64,000 bases of DNA from Leptodactylus fallax (GCA_947044405.1 CAMRHE010000321.1:682001-746000), one strand, 5' to 3'; shown: positions 22,350-32,499, counted from the first letter of the stretch. The notes: generated from the letters alone by a model not told the origin. A program made the numbers and translations.

Positions 22350-25300
22350 ATGGAGAAGCGATATAGCTCAGAGGGGAACCTCCCACTAGCTACTACATGG
22401 GATTACCGACCTCCTGTTCCTCCCCTGGTTCAGGTAAAGGAAGAATCCCGCTCAGCCAGTTACCCCCCCAGTATGGCCGTCGCTAGCAGTTCCTCTAGTG
22501 ACAGTGCTATTAGCACTTTAGCCAAGCTGACTGAAATGTTAGCTCAGGGCCTGCAGGCCACTCACTACAAGAAACTAAAAGTATTCTCTGGTAATGTCCC
22601 AGTACCACAAGGGGAGGAAAACTTTGAGATATGGAAAGAACATACTCTCCAATGCCTGAAGGAATGGTCTTGCTCTGAAGAAGGCAAGCGGCAGCGTATC
22701 AGTGAAAGTTTGCGGTCTCCTGCTGCAGAATTGATCCGCTTGTACAGAGACTCTCATGAAGGAGTGAGTGCATTGGACTATATACAAGTACTGTCTGATC
22801 ACTTTGAGCCATACTATGACCTTGCCCAGATGGTTGCTGATTACCGAATGGTTTGTCAAAAAGAAGGGGAAAATGTCTCTACTTTTATTAACCGTTTACA
22901 GCTACTTCTTTCACGTCTGGTGTACCACGCAGCTATATCTACTTCAGAGGTAGACGCTATGAGAACCAGTCAGTTGGTGAGAGGGTTACAACCTCATCAT
23001 CCTCTTGCTCAAGTACTCAAGGTCTTACTATCTGATAGAGTCCTTCCATTTCCCGACTTAATGAAGTTAGTGAAGAAACAAGAAGCTGACATTAGTTTTA
23101 GTACCCCTAAGAAAGCGAAAAGCATCTCTAAAGAAGATGTTGTTCCTAATTCAAACAAGGACAAACCAGCGGAGCGGTCAGAACTTAGACAGTCCGCCAC
23201 TCCACCCACTGCCACTCAACGGAGGAAGGATGCTAGAACCTGTTATAAATGTGGTCAGACGGGCCATACTGCCAGACAGTGTACGGAGGACAGTGAGGGA
23301 ATGGGACACAGTGCTGTCTTCTCTATTCAGAATCAAAGACACAGAAGGAAGGCGGGCCGAGTAAAGACCAGAGGCGCTATCGCGGGCTCCAGGTCCGTTG
23401 TCAAAGTCACTGTCAATGGTCATGCCGCTCCTGCCCTGTTTGATACAGGATCTCAAGTGACCCTGATTTATCGCTCATTCTACCAAAAGTATCTGAGGGA
23501 TATACCTCTTCAGTCTACAGGACAAATGAAATTGTGGGGGCTTAATTCAGGATCATATCCTGTAGATGGCAGCCTACAAGTAGTTATAGCTGTCCCTGAA
23601 TTAGAAGATCAGAGTGTCGCTCCCATGAAGATTACGGCTCTTGTCTGTCCTGATACAGGGGATTCTTGTGCAGCTCCTGTGATACTTGGCACTAATTGTC
23701 CCGCAGTGCATTATGCTTTTCAGAAGTTTCTTGGAAGAGATTGGAACCCTGCAGCTCAGCCGGTGAATATATCTTCTGATCTTAGAGAACTCTGTGATGC
23801 CCTGTCTACTGGCTATCGACATGGAATGGTATATCATATCGGTGAGAGAACCGTGGAAGTTCCTGCCGGCGGGGAGAGAATTCTGAGAGTAGCCTCCAGC
23901 ATTGCTCCCGATTTGCTTGAAGGGGGGAGTTATGTCCTTATGGAAACCCCTAAAGAAATGATTAACCAGAATGGCTGGATGGTGATCCCAGAGAGAAAGG
24001 ACTGGAGAAATAAAGTGGAGTTATCTACCTGTGTGACAGTGAGGAACTGTTCACCGCATCCGATTGTAATTGGACCATACCAGAATGTGGCCCACTGCTA
24101 CCCTGTGCTTGGAGTAAATCCATACGCTGAAGTGTGCAGGATTCAAATCCGAGATGCAATCCCTAATCTCAATCTTGACTTGAGTGATCCACATTTACCA
24201 GAGGCCTGGAATCAGCGACTGACACAGAAGTTGTCTGAATTATCGGAAGTGTTCTCCATGGATGATATGGATGTAGGTTGTGCTAAAAGTGCTCAACACA
24301 CTTTCCGATTGACCGATTCTACTCCCTTCCGGGAGCGACCACGGAGAGTTGCTCCAAAGGATGTTGATGAGTTAAGACAGACTCTACAGCAAATGAAAGG
24401 TCAGGGGATCATTGTGGACAGTAAGAGCCCCTATGTCTCACCTATTGTGGTGGTAAGAAAAAAATCTGGAGCAATTCGCCTATGTGTGGATTACAGAACT
24501 CTGAACCGGAGAACCTTACCTGATCAGTATACACTGCCGAGAATTGAAGAAGCTCTGGAAGCTCTGAATGGAAACTGTTGGTTCACAGTGCTGGACCTAA
24601 GATCGGGATACTATCAAGTCCCAATGGCACCTGAGGATCAGGAAAAGACAGCTTTCATATGCCCCTTGGGTTTCTTTCAGTTCACTCGTATGCCGCAAGG
24701 TACAAAAGGTGCGCCAGCAACGTTCCAAAGGTTGATGGAAAGAGTGTTAGGTGATTTAGTGCCCCGGGAATGCCTTGTATATCTTGATGACATTATTGTG
24801 TTTGGAAAGACGCTGGAAGAACATGAAGAACGACTCATGAGAGTACTCCAACGCTTAAAAGAAGAGGGGCTGAAGTTGTCGGCTGACAAATGCAAATTTT
24901 GTAGATCTTCGGTCACTTATGTAGGTCATATTGTTTCTGCTGAAGGAGTTGCTACCGATCCTGGTAAGATTGAAGCTGTGGTGAATTGGCCCCGACCGCA
25001 AAATATTACGGAGTTGCAATCTTTCTTGGGGTTTTGTGGATTCTATCGACGATTTGTGGAAGGATATTCAAAAATTGCTCGAGCCCTCCTCGACCTGTTG
25101 AAGAGTGATGCAGGAGATCCGGGAAAGAAGAAAGGGTCTTCCAAAAGCCTTTTTGGCGATAGGTGGACTGCGGATTGTGAAGAAGCATTTAAGTTGTTGA
25201 AGAAGAAATTGACAGAAGCTCCCGTTCTGGCTTATGCTGATGCACAGAAGCCATATGTGCTACATGTAGATGCCAGCTTTGAAGGATTAGGTGGCGTGCT

Positions 25301-26885
25301 GCACCAAGAATACCCGGCCGGGTTACGGCCCATAGCTTTCATAAGTCGAAGTCTTTCTCCCAGCGAGAAAAATTATCCAGTACATAAATTGGAGTTTTTG
25401 GCACTCAAGTGGGCCATTGTTGATAAATTACATGACTATTTATACGGAGCCACGTTTGAAGTAAGAACAGACAACAATCCACTGACATACGTTTTGTCAA
25501 CCGCTAAACTCGATGCTACAGGACATCGCTGGTTGGCAGCTTTATCCAACTACCAATTCACACTCAAGTATAAATCGGGGCCTAAGAACATTGGGGCAGA
25601 TGCTCTATCAAGACGGCCTGGATTACCTAGTCCGGAAGTAGTGGATGAATGGGAAGAAGTGCCAAGTCCTGGAGTAGGAGCTTTGTGTGCCATGGCTGCT
25701 GTAGTTGAAGACCGAGTAGCCTTTTCTGAAACTCGGCTTATTGACTCTATTGGGGGAGGTCCCGAAGCTGTACCAGACATGTTTGCCTACCCTGCCGCTT
25801 TAGGATCCTTTGAGAGTTGTTCTATATCTTCAAAGCGAATGATCTGGAGTCAAAAGACTGATCCTTTAATTGGACCTCTTTATCAAGCAGTGAGTTCTCA
25901 AGACAGAGAAATGTTAAAGACATCCCTACCCTCTGAATGCAGTCAACTTCTACGAGATTGGGAGAAGTTTGAAATAGACAATGGCCTACTTTATCGTGTG
26001 GTGCTGTATCATGATCACCCTGGAAGGCGCCAACTAGTTATTCCAAGCTGCTTTCAGAAGATGATTTTCCGAAGTCTGCATGATTATCATGGTCATTTGG
26101 GACCTGAGAAGACTTATGGCCTAATACAAGACCGATTCTACTGGCCCAAAATGAGAGATACCGTGACTCGTCTGTGTAGGTGCTGTCGCAGATGTTTGCA
26201 GAGGAAGACTGTCCCGGTTCGAGCGGCCTTCATGGGACACTTGAAGAGTTCGGGCCCCATGGATCTTGTCTGCATAGACTTCCTTTGTATTGACAACGAC
26301 TCCAGAGGATTTGGAAATGTATTGGTGGTGACTGATCACTTCACACGATATGCTCAAGCCTTTCCGACTAAGGATCAAAAAGCAGTCACTGTTGCAAGAG
26401 TGCTTTGGGAAAAGTATTTTATCCATTATGGCTTACCACACCGGTTGCATTCTGATCAAGGCCGGGATTTTGAGAGTAACCTGATCAAAGAGTTACTTCA
26501 GTTGTTGAACATCCGCAAAAGTCGGACGACGCCTTACCATCCAGAGGGAGATGCCCTTCCTGAAAGATTTAACAGGACTTTACTTGATATGCTTGGTACC
26601 TTACGAATTGAGGATAAGCGATCCTGGAGTCGAAAAGTGGAGGCTATGGTGCATGCCTATAATAGTACAAGGCACGAGAGCACAGGATATTCACCATACT
26701 TTCTGATGTTTGGAAGAGAGCCTAGGCTACCTATTGACATCTTGTTGGGAGTCTCTACCGATGGTATCAGTCATCGAGATCATTACCGATACGTGGCACG
26801 TTTGAAAGAAACGCTTAAGAGTGCTTATCAGCTGGCTGAGGAAAATGCGGCCAAAGTGAATGAAGGAAATAAAAGGGAGATTTGA
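22350..26885 (+). CDS. gag-pol: Gypsy gag-pol polyprotein (1511 codons, C-end frame-broken)
   Basis: The ATG at 22350 is preferred over an upstream GTG. Residues from this Met: gag-like region ~1-290; one CCHC zinc knuckle CYKCGQTGHTARQC (298-311); aspartic protease DTGS (365-368); reverse transcriptase with YLDD (811-814); RNase H with first Asp ~974 (HVDAS); integrase HHCC zinc domain from His1244; D1310, D1369 and E1405, with 35 residues between the last two (D,D35E). Gag and pol share one frame with no stop or shift between them. The frame ends at TGA 26883-26885 inside the integrase C-terminal domain, whose remainder lies in the next frame. All catalytic motifs are intact by eye. Confidence 0.92.
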   Translation: MEKRYSSEGNLPLATTWDYRPPVPPLVQVKEESRSASYPPSMAVASSSSSDSAISTLAKLTEMLAQGLQATHYKKLKVFSGNVPVPQGEENFEIWKEHTLQCLKEWSCSEEGKRQRISESLRSPAAELIRLYRDSHEGVSALDYIQVLSDHFEPYYDLAQMVADYRMVCQKEGENVSTFINRLQLLLSRLVYHAAISTSEVDAMRTSQLVRGLQPHHPLAQVLKVLLSDRVLPFPDLMKLVKKQEADISFSTPKKAKSISKEDVVPNSNKDKPAERSELRQSATPPTATQRRKDARTCYKCGQTGHTARQCTEDSEGMGHSAVFSIQNQRHRRKAGRVKTRGAIAGSRSVVKVTVNGHAAPALFDTGSQVTLIYRSFYQKYLRDIPLQSTGQMKLWGLNSGSYPVDGSLQVVIAVPELEDQSVAPMKITALVCPDTGDSCAAPVILGTNCPAVHYAFQKFLGRDWNPAAQPVNISSDLRELCDALSTGYRHGMVYHIGERTVEVPAGGERILRVASSIAPDLLEGGSYVLMETPKEMINQNGWMVIPERKDWRNKVELSTCVTVRNCSPHPIVIGPYQNVAHCYPVLGVNPYAEVCRIQIRDAIPNLNLDLSDPHLPEAWNQRLTQKLSELSEVFSMDDMDVGCAKSAQHTFRLTDSTPFRERPRRVAPKDVDELRQTLQQMKGQGIIVDSKSPYVSPIVVVRKKSGAIRLCVDYRTLNRRTLPDQYTLPRIEEALEALNGNCWFTVLDLRSGYYQVPMAPEDQEKTAFICPLGFFQFTRMPQGTKGAPATFQRLMERVLGDLVPRECLVYLDDIIVFGKTLEEHEERLMRVLQRLKEEGLKLSADKCKFCRSSVTYVGHIVSAEGVATDPGKIEAVVNWPRPQNITELQSFLGFCGFYRRFVEGYSKIARALLDLLKSDAGDPGKKKGSSKSLFGDRWTADCEEAFKLLKKKLTEAPVLAYADAQKPYVLHVDASFEGLGGVLHQEYPAGLRPIAFISRSLSPSEKNYPVHKLEFLALKWAIVDKLHDYLYGATFEVRTDNNPLTYVLSTAKLDATGHRWLAALSNYQFTLKYKSGPKNIGADALSRRPGLPSPEVVDEWEEVPSPGVGALCAMAAVVEDRVAFSETRLIDSIGGGPEAVPDMFAYPAALGSFESCSISSKRMIWSQKTDPLIGPLYQAVSSQDREMLKTSLPSECSQLLRDWEKFEIDNGLLYRVVLYHDHPGRRQLVIPSCFQKMIFRSLHDYHGHLGPEKTYGLIQDRFYWPKMRDTVTRLCRCCRRCLQRKTVPVRAAFMGHLKSSGPMDLVCIDFLCIDNDSRGFGNVLVVTDHFTRYAQAFPTKDQKAVTVARVLWEKYFIHYGLPHRLHSDQGRDFESNLIKELLQLLNIRKSRTTPYHPEGDALPERFNRTLLDMLGTLRIEDKRSWSRKVEAMVHAYNSTRHESTGYSPYFLMFGREPRLPIDILLGVSTDGISHRDHYRYVARLKETLKSAYQLAEENAAKVNEGNKREI

Positions 26886-27570
26886 TCTTCGAGTAAGATA
26901 CCGAGAATTGAACCCTGGGGACCATGTTCTGCTACGGAATTTGGGAGCATCTGCAAAACATAAGCTGGCTGATCGATGGCGGAGTGAACTCTTTACAGTG
27001 GTAGATCGGTTGCCTGGAATACCAGTCTACAAGATAAAAGGACGGGACGGGAGGATCAGGACTTGGCATAGAAATCATTTGTTGCCTGTACCTCAGATTG
27101 ATGGTATGGATATCTCCAATGATGGCTTGGCCTGCGATTCTCCACAGTCCTTAGCCGATATTCCACCTGACCTTCCTGAAACTCCTGAGAGTGATTGGAC
27201 TGTGGCTCCTGAAGTTCCTAGATCACCAGTATCTTCTCCTTCAGGGAGACCTATGAACCCTCAAACTCCAGAATTCGTACCTAGATCTGTGTCTACAGAT
27301 GAGCAGGGATCTACCTCTCCTACGCCACCAGCACCATCCCCTCCCATGGCAGACAACCCTAGTTTAGGGCCTGGACATGCTAGTTTACCTCAGAGAGAGG
27401 TACGGAGAGGAGAGAGAATTAGACACCCTCCACCTATGCTGACATATGATAGTTTGGGGGACCCCAGATTTACTACTCAGCCTCATTTATACCATGCTTG
27501 GGTGGGTGCAGTGTCCACTTTGGTCAATATGTTACCAATTTTCGCTCCTGCTGGCATGTATACCTATTAA
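26860..27570 (+). CDS. Gypsy integrase C-terminal module and Pro-rich tail
   Basis: Overlaps the previous frame by 26 bases and continues the integrase. It reads a GPY/F-like module (ELNPGDHVLLRNLG ... WHRNHLLPV, ~26905-27090), then a Pro/Ser-rich tail ending near AGMYTY. No chromodomain and no signal peptide or membrane segment typical of envelope is seen. Its dependence on the upstream frame suggests a single small insertion or deletion near 26865-26880 in an A/G-rich run. A programmed shift or a sequencing error cannot be excluded. Confidence 0.8.
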   Translation: MKEIKGRFDLRVRYRELNPGDHVLLRNLGASAKHKLADRWRSELFTVVDRLPGIPVYKIKGRDGRIRTWHRNHLLPVPQIDGMDISNDGLACDSPQSLADIPPDLPETPESDWTVAPEVPRSPVSSPSGRPMNPQTPEFVPRSVSTDEQGSTSPTPPAPSPPMADNPSLGPGHASLPQREVRRGERIRHPPPMLTYDSLGDPRFTTQPHLYHAWVGAVSTLVNMLPIFAPAGMYTY

Positions 27571-27679
27571 CCTGTTGTGACTCTGTAAATGCAAAAGCAA
27601 CCATATTGATATTGTCATTGGTAATGTTGACTGTATACTATGACTTTGTATGTCTTTGACGTGACGTAAAGATTTCACC

Positions 27680-27689
27680 AGAGGGAGAG
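27680..27689 (+). promoter_or_regulatory. Polypurine tract
   Basis: AGAGGGAGAG lies immediately before the 3' LTR (TGTAGGG at 27690). This is where plus-strand DNA synthesis of an LTR element is primed. Confidence 0.85.
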
Positions 27690-28241
27690 TGTAGGGAACT
27701 GCCATTTCTACTAGTATATAATGTATCTGGCTTCTTTGCCCCTGCAGTTTGGCTTCAGAGACCCCAGGCATTTAGTGCAAGTTTTGTTTTGTAAATACAG
27801 TGAGTCAGACACATGTGAGGCAGAGCTGCTGGGGGGAGAGATGTGAGCAGAGCTGCTGAGACAGACATGTTATGTCTGGGGGAGTCTAAGAGCCACTTGT
27901 TCCTCTTTACTTCACAGTATATAGTTAGGTATGTGTTACCCCCTATATACTCACAGGACCTAGCTAGTAACTGTAGTTGGGGATCAATATATATATAGTT
28001 CAGGGCAGTGATAGGTTAGGCTTCCGAAGGCCAGCTAGCTAGTTAGAGGCCCGATGGCACTAGTAGTTTAGCTGGCAGGTTAAGGACTCAGTGTTAGGGT
28101 AGTCAGGCCTGTATCTACTGCCGTCACCGTCGCCCTGTTTGCTGCCTGTGAAGAATCTCACCATCATCATCACCATCTCCTGATCGGCTGTCTGTCATCT
28201 CCTGGAAGAATCCGAGGATCCACAGTCATCCACAGGGGCCC
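27690..28241 (+). repeat. Gypsy 3' LTR, first 552 bp only
   Basis: Matches 21299-21850 base for base except three transitions. It ends abruptly at GGGGCCC, where sequence passes into AAAAACAAAAAATGGCCCGG of the host TTAA element. Short GGCCC microhomology near the joint is compatible with deletion by end joining. Confidence 0.93.
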
Positions 28242-28289
28242 AAAAACAAAAAATGGCCCGGTCATTAAGGGGTTAAAACTCTACACACC

Positions 28290-28546
28290 TTCACTGGTGC
28301 TCTCCTCAAGGAGAGATGTCTCTGTCCATAACCCACTCATTGCCTCCCACAAAGCCAGCCAGTTCATTTTGCTCTGCACTGATGAGGGACAACAATCCCG
28401 AAACGACGCTGTATGAAATTGGCTTGGCTAAAATCCCTTTTGCTGTCTCAAGACTCGGTGAGTCAAAAGCAAATTGAGGATCTGTTACATCCAACAGAGG
28501 GCGCATGAGCTCCCCAGCTCCTTTCCCATAATGCCTTGTGATGTGT
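28290..28546 (+). repeat. Hammerhead-bearing tandem unit B (257 bp)
   Basis: Direct repeat of unit A with a 10-nt deletion and roughly three substitutions (near 28320, 28405 and 28542). It begins TTCACTGGTGCTCTCC and ends TGCCTTGTGATGTGT. Sequence beyond both ends differs from that around unit A. Confidence 0.8.
28353..28429 (+). ncRNA. Hammerhead ribozyme, stem I damaged
   Basis: The core is intact: CTGATGA (28379-28385), GGGA/TCCC stem II, GAAAC and GTA (28411-28413). Ten bases just after the cleavage site are missing compared with unit A, between two ATG repeats. This removes GCAGA, the partner of the core-proximal side of stem I, so only two core-proximal pairs remain. Cleavage should be weak or absent. 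Confidence 0.75.
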
Positions 28547-29172
28547 TAAACAGAGACAGCTATGGTCAGTTCTGCTATGAGCATGAAACACAGTTTGTTT
28601 GGTTTATATATACAGCGGAAGATCCTAATAGGGGGTTTTGGTCTACCAGTTTTCCTGAGTCAGTGACATGCTAGTGTATAGTTATCCCAGTATGTGGTCC
28701 TGCATTTGTATAACTAGACAAGTTTCCTTCACTGTCTGGTAAAGCTGGGTGACCTGTATGAACCTAATAATGACTGAAATAGTTCTTCTGGCCATGCTAT
28801 GACTTTGGCCCAGGGTGTACAACATTTATAAAGGTATTTACCTCACTGATGGCATACAACCTGATTGTATGATGTTAATGTTATGGGACACATTGATGAT
28901 CAGCGCATCCAGTGAATGAGATATGGGATGAATTAAACCTGAACATACCAAACCACAAAGCCCAGTCTTTTGTGAAAACTGTTCTTGCCTATATTTGCTT
29001 GCAGAAGATGTCTCCTTAAGCAGTACAACAGCATAAACTAACTAAACTTAAAAGCATTGCTTCCAGACATCTGGGATCGTGAGAAGTTTGTTACAGGAAG
29101 CAACGGCCCAGTCACTCCCTGTCTTGGCATCCCCTTCAACTGATTTCCAACTCCAACATAAAAGGATGGGTT
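28547..29172. other. No recognised feature
   Basis: A/T-rich sequence without supported coding frames or repeat ends. Confidence 0.45.
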
Positions 29173-29345
29173 CAGGGGTGTGGCTATTGGAGTTGCAGTG
29201 GTAGCAGTCGCTACCAGGACTTGGATCCTTAGGGGGTTCTAAAGTTCCCACATGAAATATACCACTATTCTAAATGGTACAAAGTAGGTAGGGGCCCCAT
29301 TACAGATGTTGCATTGGGGCCCAGGAGCTTCAAGTTACACCTCTG
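29173..29345. repeat. hAT-type MITE (173 bp)
   Basis: Ends CAGGGGTGTGGCTA and AAGTTACACCTCTG are inverted repeats of the common CAGRGGYGTA hAT type. Flanking octamers GATGGGTT and GAGTGGTT agree at six of eight positions, consistent with an aged 8-bp target duplication. Noncoding. Confidence 0.7.
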
Positions 29346-30714
29346 GAGTGGTTTTATACTCCACCTTCTATTCCTCTGCCAAACTATGTCCCATTCCTTG
29401 CTTCACTTCCTGCTAATGCCAAAATCAGTGAGGATAAGTTAAATAGGTGTAGAAAGTATGTATTGCACATGTGCAAACTATCCCAGCATAAAATTACTGG
29501 TCTCCAAAGTGGCTGGAAGAAAAAAATACTGGCTTGACAGTGTATATGTCTGGGGTGTAATATAAAAAAAATAGCTCATTGACAAGGGTGTTAAAAATAA
29601 GACAATTTTTTTGTTCTTGTAGGAATATCCCTGCCACAGCACCCAACGCCTCTGTCTTATGTGGCTTTTATTTATGGTAAAATATAATAATGTTTATTTC
29701 TGCTCCTTTCCTTTTTTGTAAGAAAATGTCAATATTTATTTAACAACAGTAACAATACTGACATATTTTACAGTGATGGAATTCATCATAATGCAAACAT
29801 AAATTGATCACATTGTGTGCAGTGCGTGAACAAGACAAGTAGCATTGACTGTGGTACAGGATCCATTTAACAAATAAAGGTTCACTTCAAAAGCAGATGA
29901 TTCAGTATTTGTATAACACACTTTAGCCATGAACCATATCTTAGGGCCAAAGGTTTGGTTATGGTTGAAGATAAATCAGGAATTTTTGTCTTGATCCCAT
30001 TCCTGTGTTTGCATTGATTGAGAGGGTCTGTGGGAGACAGGAAATTAGAACATTTTTTCCTAACATCACAGCATAAACTTTAGCTGCAGTTCAAAATTTT
30101 CTTCTTCCAATGTAAGATGTAGTTATTTGTTTAAGACAAGCAACCAAGATAAATTCTTCCTCAAGGCTGCATTTTACACCACTTTACTTTCTGTCATCAT
30201 ACGAGGTAATACTGTTAATGCCAGATAAAGAAGATAAAACATAGCCTATGAAGGCAAACATTAATCAAATAGGGGATCATAATGTTTAATACAATCAGAA
30301 TAGGAACAATACAATTGTACTCCATGCACATTAAATCATGTCAACAGCAGTTACAGCATGTGGTTACTATCTAGTAACCTTTTAAGGACACGGCTAACGT
30401 GGACCTTGAAGACACTCCTGTCTTCATTTTTGCATCCACACTTTTTTGTAACTTTTTTCTTTTTCTGTCAACATGACATATGTAAGCTAGTTTTTTTCCA
30501 GATTCATTAAATTTTAATTGCACCATTGGCATACATATATTGTATTGAAAACATTATCTTTTTTTCGGTGGCGCATGGAAAAAACAGCAATTCTGCAATT
30601 TGGTGATTTGGGATTTGATTTTTACATTGTTCATTATTCGTTAGTCTTGTTAACTTTTTTCATTTTGCAGGTCATTATGATAATGGTGATACCAAATTTA
30701 AATTGTGTTTTGGT
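29346..30714. other. No gene recognised
   Basis: A/T-rich. The stretch ~30370-30710 has long T runs and could be a decayed repeat, but I could not place it. Confidence 0.4.
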
Positions 30715-30810
30715 GCAGAGTCTGATCACGCATAGCGATGGATGCCTAACTCGTGAGCTCCGTCGCACACAGCCTTTTCCTCTCTCCCACATACAGCATT
30801 TGGAGCAGTT

Positions 30811-31833
30811 ATGGTGAAGTCCGGAAGGGAAAAGGGTCCAGATGCCCCAGGCACACCTAAACAGGTAAAGCAGAAGAGAGACCTGCAGAAATTCCTGCGA
30901 AAAAAGACCACTCACTCCCCAGCCGGGTCACTCAAGATGGCACTGGCTCTCTGCCATGAAATGGAAACAGGGGAGGACTCGGACCTAGACAGTGCCACTG
31001 GAACCAAATCTTGCAACTATCTCTAAATCTTTTCTCCAAAAGGTCTTCACTAAGGCCCTGAACCCGATGCTAAGTGAACTGGCCAATATTAAAGCCGAGA
31101 TCCACAATGTGGGCCAGCGTGTACTGCATTTAGAAGCAAGTTGCTCCGCTCTTAAGAGCCACTCCACCTCGGTGGCTTCCAGGCTCCAGGTTCACACAGA
31201 CTACATTGATCGCTCCCTCACCTTGATAGAGGACCAGGAGAACCGGAGTAGGAGAAAGAACATAAGAATTAAAAGATTACCTGAACCTGGCCCCTCTGAA
31301 GATCTTCCTAAAATGGCGGCGCAACTGTTCATGGAACTGCTAGGCCCAGAGCGTGCGACTTCCAACGTGATTGAACGTATCCACAAAGTGGTGACATAAT
31401 ATATGGACTACTGTCATTTCAGGACACTGCAGCCATTTTGGAGGCGACAAGGAGTGACCCGACGATTCTCATAGGTGATGCCGAGATCTCCATCCTTCAG
31501 GACATTGCGCCTTCTATATTTGATAAACGGCGCATCCTGCGTCCTCTCCTGAAAGCCTTGCACAAAGAGATCAAGTATGCCTGGCTCTAACGCTTTGGGC
31601 TTGCGGTCACACACAGGAGTAAAAGGCTCACTGTACATACCCCAGGAGACCTTCCAGCTTTGTGGGCTCACCTTGACATAGCCCCAATTGAGATTCCGTC
31701 ATGGCTTCACATGCCCCCTCTCTCTGACCTCCCGGAGTTACCTGATGTGGATGCCTGGCCCCAAGGTTACCATCACAAGTCACCGAGAAGTAAGAAATTT
31801 GCGACTCGTGTGAGACCAACCCTCCCTCCGTAG
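30811..31833 (+). pseudogene. L1 ORF1 protein relic
   Basis: ATG at 30811 begins a basic N-terminus (KQVKQKRDLQKFLRKK). A frameshift near 31000 leads to a second frame with a coiled-coil-like stretch (~31040-31230) and the RRM-type start ENRSRRKNIRIKRL (~31240). A stop at 31397-31399 ends this frame. Further C-terminal sequence (FDKRRILRPLLKALHKEIKYAW, LTVHTPGDLPALW) can be read to about 31833 across more breaks. ORF1 of L1 is an RNA-binding chaperone; this copy is dead. Confidence 0.8.
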
Positions 31834-32499
31834 AGATTGAGACCGACCTAGATCTTTCTTCAGACTGTGGATGCTCCAGCCTTGCTGTTGTGATGCAGAG
31901 GCCTTGCATATATTCTGTAGGCTGAGGTTCCTTGAGTTTTCATCTGCGGATCACATGTTGTTCCCTGCTCCAGCTAGACTTTCACAGGTTTCTTTTTGGC
32001 AGTCTTCTTGCTTAGTTAGATTGGACTTCTTTATTTACGTTATGTTGCCTAGTTCTATAAATACCTAGTATCTTATTAGTGGACTTACTTGTTCATATGT
32101 GCATCGTCAGTGTATTAGACGGGACTAGTGGCACCCAGACCCACCCCTAGGTGCCTTCTTCCATCATCTTCTTGAACAGATGGTATGATTGATATGATGC
32201 CCCATTGGATGGGGCGTATGGGTTGGGACTGATTGTCGCTGATTGCAACGAGGTATGGGTTTTGGGATAGGACTAACGTATATTTCATATTTTCCTGTTT
32301 AAGTGCATAATGATGCTCTTACGATCTGCCTTTTGTACTTATTATCGGCTCACCATGCTGTCTCCTTACCTCTCACACACTTCTTCCCTCTTTGCAGTGG
32401 GGAGAGGACTGGCTAATTTCCGGTCAGACTACATTCTCCTTCTTGCTCTTCATATTTCCTAACTTCAATTCTTCCTTCCTGATCATCTGGGCAGTTCGC

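Larger units (their letters stand above)
21299..28241 (+). mobile_element. Ty3/gypsy LTR retrotransposon, recent, 3' LTR truncated
   Basis: Order: 5' LTR, gag-pol in one frame, polypurine tract, partial 3' LTR. Over the 552 bp they share, the LTRs differ at only three positions, all transitions (21571, 21690 and 21777 regions), so insertion was recent relative to its neighbours. The 3' LTR stops at GGGGCCC (28241) and joins directly to the host element's right end, so ~455 bp of LTR and some flank were lost after insertion. Because of that loss no target duplication can be read. One frame break lies in the integrase C-terminus near 26870. No envelope-like frame is seen. Confidence 0.92.
20771..28272 (+). 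mobile_element. TTAA-flanked CCCCTT element, split by a gypsy insertion
   Basis: TTAA at 20767-20770 and 28273-28276. Ends CCCCTTAACGACC ... GGTCATTAAGGGG are complementary with one mismatch. TTAA plus a CCC start suggests piggyBac-type mobility, inferred only. The left part (20771-21298) is CpG-rich and full of hairpins: TATGGAGAGCGCTCA/TGAGCGCTCTCCATA (20821-20855, perfect 15 bp), CTATTCAC.GCGATAC/GTATCGC.GTGAATAG (21093-21128), and CAGACTCCCTAGG against CCTAGGGAGTCTG. An A-rich tract follows. The right part is only 28242-28272. No coding sequence of its own. Confidence 0.75.

Noticed and set aside
27090..27570. Possible envelope gene after gypsy integrase.
   Set aside because: No signal peptide, cleavage site or membrane segment; the tail is Pro/Ser-rich and continuous with the integrase C-terminal module.
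20771..28272. Calling the TTAA elements definite piggyBac members.
   Set aside because: TTAA and CCC-starting tips fit, but no transposase was found and other TTAA-targeting superfamilies exist, so only the flanks and ends are claimed.
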